Source of the DNA: Clarireedia homoeocarpa
Lineage: Eukaryota > Ascomycota > Leotiomycetes > Helotiales > Rutstroemiaceae
Direction: 5' to 3'
NCBI GenBank assembly: GCA_001465935.1
Contig: LNKV01000192.1
Location: 23,748-36,221 of the forward strand
DNA: 12,474 nt
Shown here piece by piece: positions 8,452 through 12,474 of the stretch. How positions within the stretch are numbered: position 1 is the stretch's first letter; the number at the start of each line of letters is the position of its first letter. The position numbers and the translations under genes were made by a program. The notes below the pieces were generated by a model. It did no database searches and was not told the DNA's origin. It was given only the letters and a program-made list of their open reading frames with translations.

Positions 8452-11400
8452 ATAAAGATTATATAAATAAATTTAAACCGAAGTAGTCTCGCGACTGAAT
8501 CGATACTATAATTAGCTATTAAGTTTAAAATCGATTTAATAATAGTTCAAGAACCTTGGATTATTACTGATATTAGTATCTATACTAGTAACTTCTTAAA
8601 TAATCGGTCAATATTATATACTAGCTTCACTTAAATCCTAGTTCTTATAAAAAACTTCCGGTCACGAACTCTTATTTATATCGTTAAAACACTAGCTATT
8701 AATATAATACTAGTAGTTAATAATACTGATTCCGACTTATTAGTATTAAAATTAGGCGAGGGGAGTAATATACTTGAAATAGTTAATATTTATAACGAGA
8801 CTAGTTAAGTCGAAAGCGAACTAGCTAAAATAGTCGAAAGAAGTTTACTTCTAAGAGCTATTTTAATTAATTCGCTAATATTAGAGGATTTTAATATATA
8901 CTATTTTTAATAGAACTCTAATTTAGTTATTACCTTAAATAGAATCTAATTAGCTAATTAGATTAAAGATAATAACCTTGATTTATTAAATACTTTTAAA
9001 ACTAATATCTTTTTTAAAAAGATTAGCTTATCGGTTATTAATTTAACTTTAGCTACTTTCAGATTAGTAAAGTATATTGATAACTAGTAAATACTAGATA
9101 ATATTAATTTAAATTATTTACTAATTTTATTTATTATAAAAAAGATAAATTAAAAGTTAAATAACTCGCTTTAGTCTTTTAATACTAAGCTAGCTAATTA
9201 GAGACTATTTAAAATTAGTTTAGTTAATTTAGTCGAAAATAGTTTAATTCTTAGTCAAGAACCTCTAAAGTTCACTAAAGTTAATTTAAAACTTAATTCG
9301 ACTAATCAAAGCTATTTAAAGTCGATTAGCTTAGAACTAACTTGACTAATCGAGCTAGTAGTTAATAAAGCGATTTCTAAAATAAAGTCGATATTAAAAG
9401 TTAAGTCTTAATAAACTAGCGAGCTAAAATATTTAAGAAAATCAATATTACTAGTTTAAAAAAAACTAAAGTTACTTGATTTAATAATTTATTAAAAATA
9501 ATATTAATTAGTATATAACTTTTATTTTTCGGTTATTAAATATACTAAAAAAGATTATTAGAATACTTTTTTAGAAGCTAGCAACTTAAAAATAATTTAT
9601 AAAACTTTTAATTATATTAAATCTTATTCGGATTACAAACTACTAATTATATCTAGCTAAACTAGCTTTAAAGAGAAAGTAATTATTTTAAAGATTACTT
9701 TCTTTTTATAACCTCTAATATCGACTAGTCCCGATTAGGCAGGTTATATAATTGATAGCTAGCCCGAGTTAGTAATTAGTAAGTTAAAATTAGTTTATTT
9801 AATTAAAATTAAAAGAAAAATACCCGGACTTAATAGAATTACTTAGAATATTATTAATAAAGTTTACTAAGCTATTTTTAATATATTCTTCTAAGTATAT
9901 AGTTTATTAATTAATTTTAGTTACTACTTTATTTATTAAAAACAAGTTATTAATATTATATTTAAAAAGCTAATTAAACCCGACTATTTAGTCTTAAAAG
10001 TATATAAAGTTATTTTACTTTTTAATTATTTAAATAAAATAAGTAAAATAATACTAACTAAGAGATTAATCTATTTAGCTAAGATTATTAATTTATTATA
10101 TAATTCCTAAATTAGTAATAAGTTTAAAAAGTCCGTTATTAATATAGTACTAATACTAGTAGTTAAAATCTAAAATAATATTAAATTTAAAATATTAGTT
10201 TTATTTCTCGATATTAAAAGAGCTTTTAATTATATTTTAAAAAATTAATTATTAGTAGTATTAAAGAAACTTAACTTTCTAATTAGTTTTATAACTTAGA
10301 TTAGTTACTTTTTAAAGAACCGGCTATTAAGATTTAGTTTTAATAGTTATATTAAGTTATTTTAATTAATTAATATTAATATTCTTTAAAGTAGTTTAAT
10401 TAGCTTTATTTTATTCTTAATTTATATCCGCGATTTTTTCCTACTAATTAGTTATTTAGTTTAGTTTTATATAAACAATATAATATTAGTAATTAGCTTT
10501 ATTAGTTTAAAAAAGAATTATCGAATATTAAAAAAAGAAGTTAAAAAACTTTATATACTTAGAATATTAAATAGTATTAAGTTCGATTTAAATAAAACTA
10601 AGTTAATATATTTTTATACTAATTGAAAAGTAACTAATCTAGTTAATTTATCGAATAACTAAATAATATATTTTTTAAAAGTAGTTAGATAACTAAGTAT
10701 TTATTTTAATAAAATACTAAAATTTAAATATTATATATTAATATATATTAGTTAAACTAAAACTACTTTTTTATAAATTAGTCAACTAGCTAATATTTAA
10801 TATAACTTATCCCTTTTTATAATATATTAACTTTATTTTATTTATATTATTAGTATATTCAACTATAGGTTTTTTATATAATAGAAAAACTAAACTAATA
10901 TTAAAAGTTAATTACAAAGTCTATAAAACTTAGTACTATATAAAATCCTAGATATATTTAAAACTAGTTTAGTAATACTAATAGAAATAGAAGTTATATT
11001 AATTTTACTTTAAATATAATTAGATATAGTAATTTATTAATATACTTTTAGAATATTAAAACTAGTTAAAAACTATCTTAACTACTAATTAGTCTAAGCT
11101 TAGTTACTAGCCTCTAATAGTAATAACAATAGCAATAATAATTTAATCTTAAAAAATACTAGACTAATTTAAATAATCTAGATTAGATAATTAATATACT
11201 ATTTAACTAACTTTATTAGTTTTAAAAAAATCTAATTATTTAAATTTCTCTTTTAAGTAACTATTATATTTTATATAATCTAAATTAACTATTTACTAAA
11301 AAAAAAAGAAACTAAAAATTATAAAAATAAAGTTTTAATATTAATAGTTAATTAATTATCTTTTTATATAAATAGTTTCTAATTTAATAACTTTCTTAGA

Positions 11401-12267
11401 ATAAATATAAGTTTAGTTTTTCTAAACTCTAATTAAACTTTATTAAAAAGTTATAATTAGAATATTAATCTAAATCAATTAATCTATAATAAAGAGTTAG
11501 AGAGTATTATTTAAATAACCGAATTAGTTAATTAATTAACAAGTTAATATTAAGAGTATATAATATATAATAATAACTAATTAGTATTAGTTTATTTAAT
11601 ATTACTAAATAACAATTTAGGCTAAAAACAACTAATATAAGTTTATAAAACTAGTATTGAAATAGTTAAAAAAGACGTTAATATTAAGTTAGTATAGATT
11701 TTAGAATATTATAATATCGAAGAAAATAAACTAGTTAATAAATTAATTAAAGAAAATACTAATACTAACTCTTATATAACTATAACTAATTTCGACTATT
11801 TAGACTTTACTATTAAATATATTAAGTTCTAAAATTAAATACTAGTACTAGAATAATATACTAAATTGAAAGCTAACTAATTAACTAAAAAGACTAATTA
11901 TTTATTAACTTATAAATTAGTTATCCGAAATAAACTCTCGATCTTATTTAGTATAAAGTATATAACTACTAATACTTTTTATTAACTTAAAATAGACTAT
12001 AGATACTTTAAAGTCTATTTATACTAATTAGATTTTAGTTTATCTAATAAGTATATATATAATTAAAAAGAGATTATAAAGTATTTAATACTAATATATT
12101 ATTAATTCGCTTTAATATAAAGAAAGTTATAAGATAAATTTAATATCAATTAATTAAATTTAGAGCTTTTATTTAATATTAAATCTAAAATAGATACTAG
12201 TTTAGTTTATATAAACGAAACTAATATCTATTTCTAAAAATATTATCTAACTAGATTAGAAGTCTAA
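8452..12267 (+). pseudogene. LINE ORF2 remnant: endonuclease, RT, RNase H, C-terminal Cys/His motif
   Basis: Replication polyprotein of the element, about 1270 codons and of usual length for the family. ATA at 8452 is taken as the damaged start, just before INLNRSSLATES. By residue: endonuclease FKIDLIIVQEPWI (about 34-46), EDFN at 8884 (residue 145, GDFN in other copies), VINLTLAT (Asp now Asn, 9040-9042); RT with KRKIPGLNRIT near 9810, motif A LFLDIKRAF (residue 587, Asp kept) and motif C YINN at 10468 (residue 673, both catalytic Asp now Asn); Ser/Asp linker remnant near 11115; RNase H from about 960, first Asp now Asn at 11371 and VPGHCDIEGN reduced to ILEYYNIEEN at 11698; Cys/His motif near 12043-12110. 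Many TAA and TAG stops occur but all motifs share one frame. The frame differs from ORF1. The end at 12267 is approximate. The gene is dead. Confidence 0.9.
8836..12230. repeat. Long inverted repeat arm, partner of 1-3401
   Basis: This arm is the reverse complement of 1-3401 at element level, with positions summing to 12231 from the RT domain outward and 12237 in the endonuclease. The arms are separated by about 5.4 kb holding the other LINE pieces. The left arm keeps much more G and C (1-60 about 37 percent GC by hand count, its partner 12171-12230 about 15 percent). Confidence 0.88.
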
Positions 12268-12474
12268 TTATAAGTTAAAATATAAAAACAATATTAAAAC
12301 CCTTAATATTATATAATTAAACTATTTAAGTTTAATATTTTCTTTAATATTATTTGAATCCGAAATATTACTTTTTAGTTATTATTAATTTTATTATTTT
12401 ATTTATTAGAGCTAGACTCTTAATATTATTTTAATAAATTAGAAAAATATATAATTAGTTTATATATATTTAAA
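12268..12474 (+). other. Presumed LINE 3' UTR, extremely AT-rich
   Basis: The stretch follows the last recognisable ORF2 codons and has no second copy in the window, so the element's 3' end cannot be fixed. It contains runs of T, A and TA with few G or C. I see no gene, tail repeat or target-site duplication in it. Confidence 0.45.

Larger units (their letters stand above)
6341..12474 (+). mobile_element. Tad1-like LINE, near-complete copy, RIP-degraded
   Basis: This copy has all parts in order: 5' UTR (6341-6892), ORF1 (6893-8451), ORF2 with endonuclease, RT, RNase H and Cys/His motif (8452 to about 12267) and a presumed 3' tail reaching the window edge. The 5' start is set by the point where homology with 3402 onward begins. 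RIP damage rises sharply with distance from the 5' end: by hand count 6661-6720 is about 55 percent GC and 12171-12230 about 15 percent. No frameshift is needed to read ORF2 over 3.7 kb. A single N at 6437 within its 5' UTR means its left end and body may come from different contigs. Confidence 0.9.

Noticed and set aside
9700..12474. AT-rich segment considered as an origin, centromere core or mitochondrial DNA
   Set aside because: RT, RNase H and Cys/His motifs are still traceable in one frame, and the composition is explained by RIP of a LINE.
1..12474. Host genes, tRNA or rRNA genes, CRISPR arrays, LTRs or DNA transposon ends
   Set aside because: None was seen on either strand. The repeats are explained by three LINE pieces, and no regularly spaced short repeats or long terminal repeats occur.

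Overview
The window looks like transposon-derived, gene-free DNA from a filamentous ascomycete (Pezizomycotina-type) fungus. I find no host gene, RNA gene or CRISPR array. Nearly everything comes from one family of non-LTR retrotransposon (LINE) of the Tad1/I-like kind. Its layout is a long 5' UTR, a gag-like ORF1 ending in zinc knuckles, and an ORF2 carrying an apurinic-type endonuclease (EN), reverse transcriptase (RT), RNase H and a C-terminal Cys/His motif. All copies are wrecked by C-to-T and G-to-A transitions, mostly CpA to TpA and TpG to TpA. This is the signature of repeat-induced point mutation (RIP), the premeiotic fungal defence against duplicated DNA, and it points to a fungus that has or had active RIP.

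Layout: (1) 1-3401, minus strand: ORF2 from the end of EN through RT, RNase H and the C-terminal Cys/His motif; it runs off the left edge. (2) 3402-6313, plus strand, head-to-head with (1): the 5' UTR, all of ORF1 and the EN part of ORF2, stopping abruptly before RT. (3) 6314-6340: 27 bases not matching the element. (4) 6341-12474, plus strand: an essentially complete copy with 5' UTR, ORF1 (6893-8451), ORF2 (8452 to about 12267) and a very AT-rich tail. A single N at 6437 lies inside this copy's 5' UTR between two near-identical 26-base stretches, which suggests an unresolved contig join.

Pieces (1) and (2) overlap by about 439 bases of element sequence. They align there without gaps and share non-RIP variants absent from copy (4). 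Their geometry (5' part inverted, its complete 5' end joined to the middle of a 3' part in the other orientation) is what twin priming produces during LINE insertion. I infer that 1-6313 is one 5'-inverted insertion rather than two independent ones.

In all three copies the reading frames stay in register over kilobases despite dozens of stop codons. Decay has therefore been almost purely by substitution. Nothing here should be functional at the protein level: even the least damaged stretch (start of ORF1 in copy 4) is cut by stops, and the catalytic residues of RT and RNase H in that copy are changed. The 3-kb inverted arms (1-3401 against 8836-12230) could still fold back or give double-stranded RNA if transcribed.
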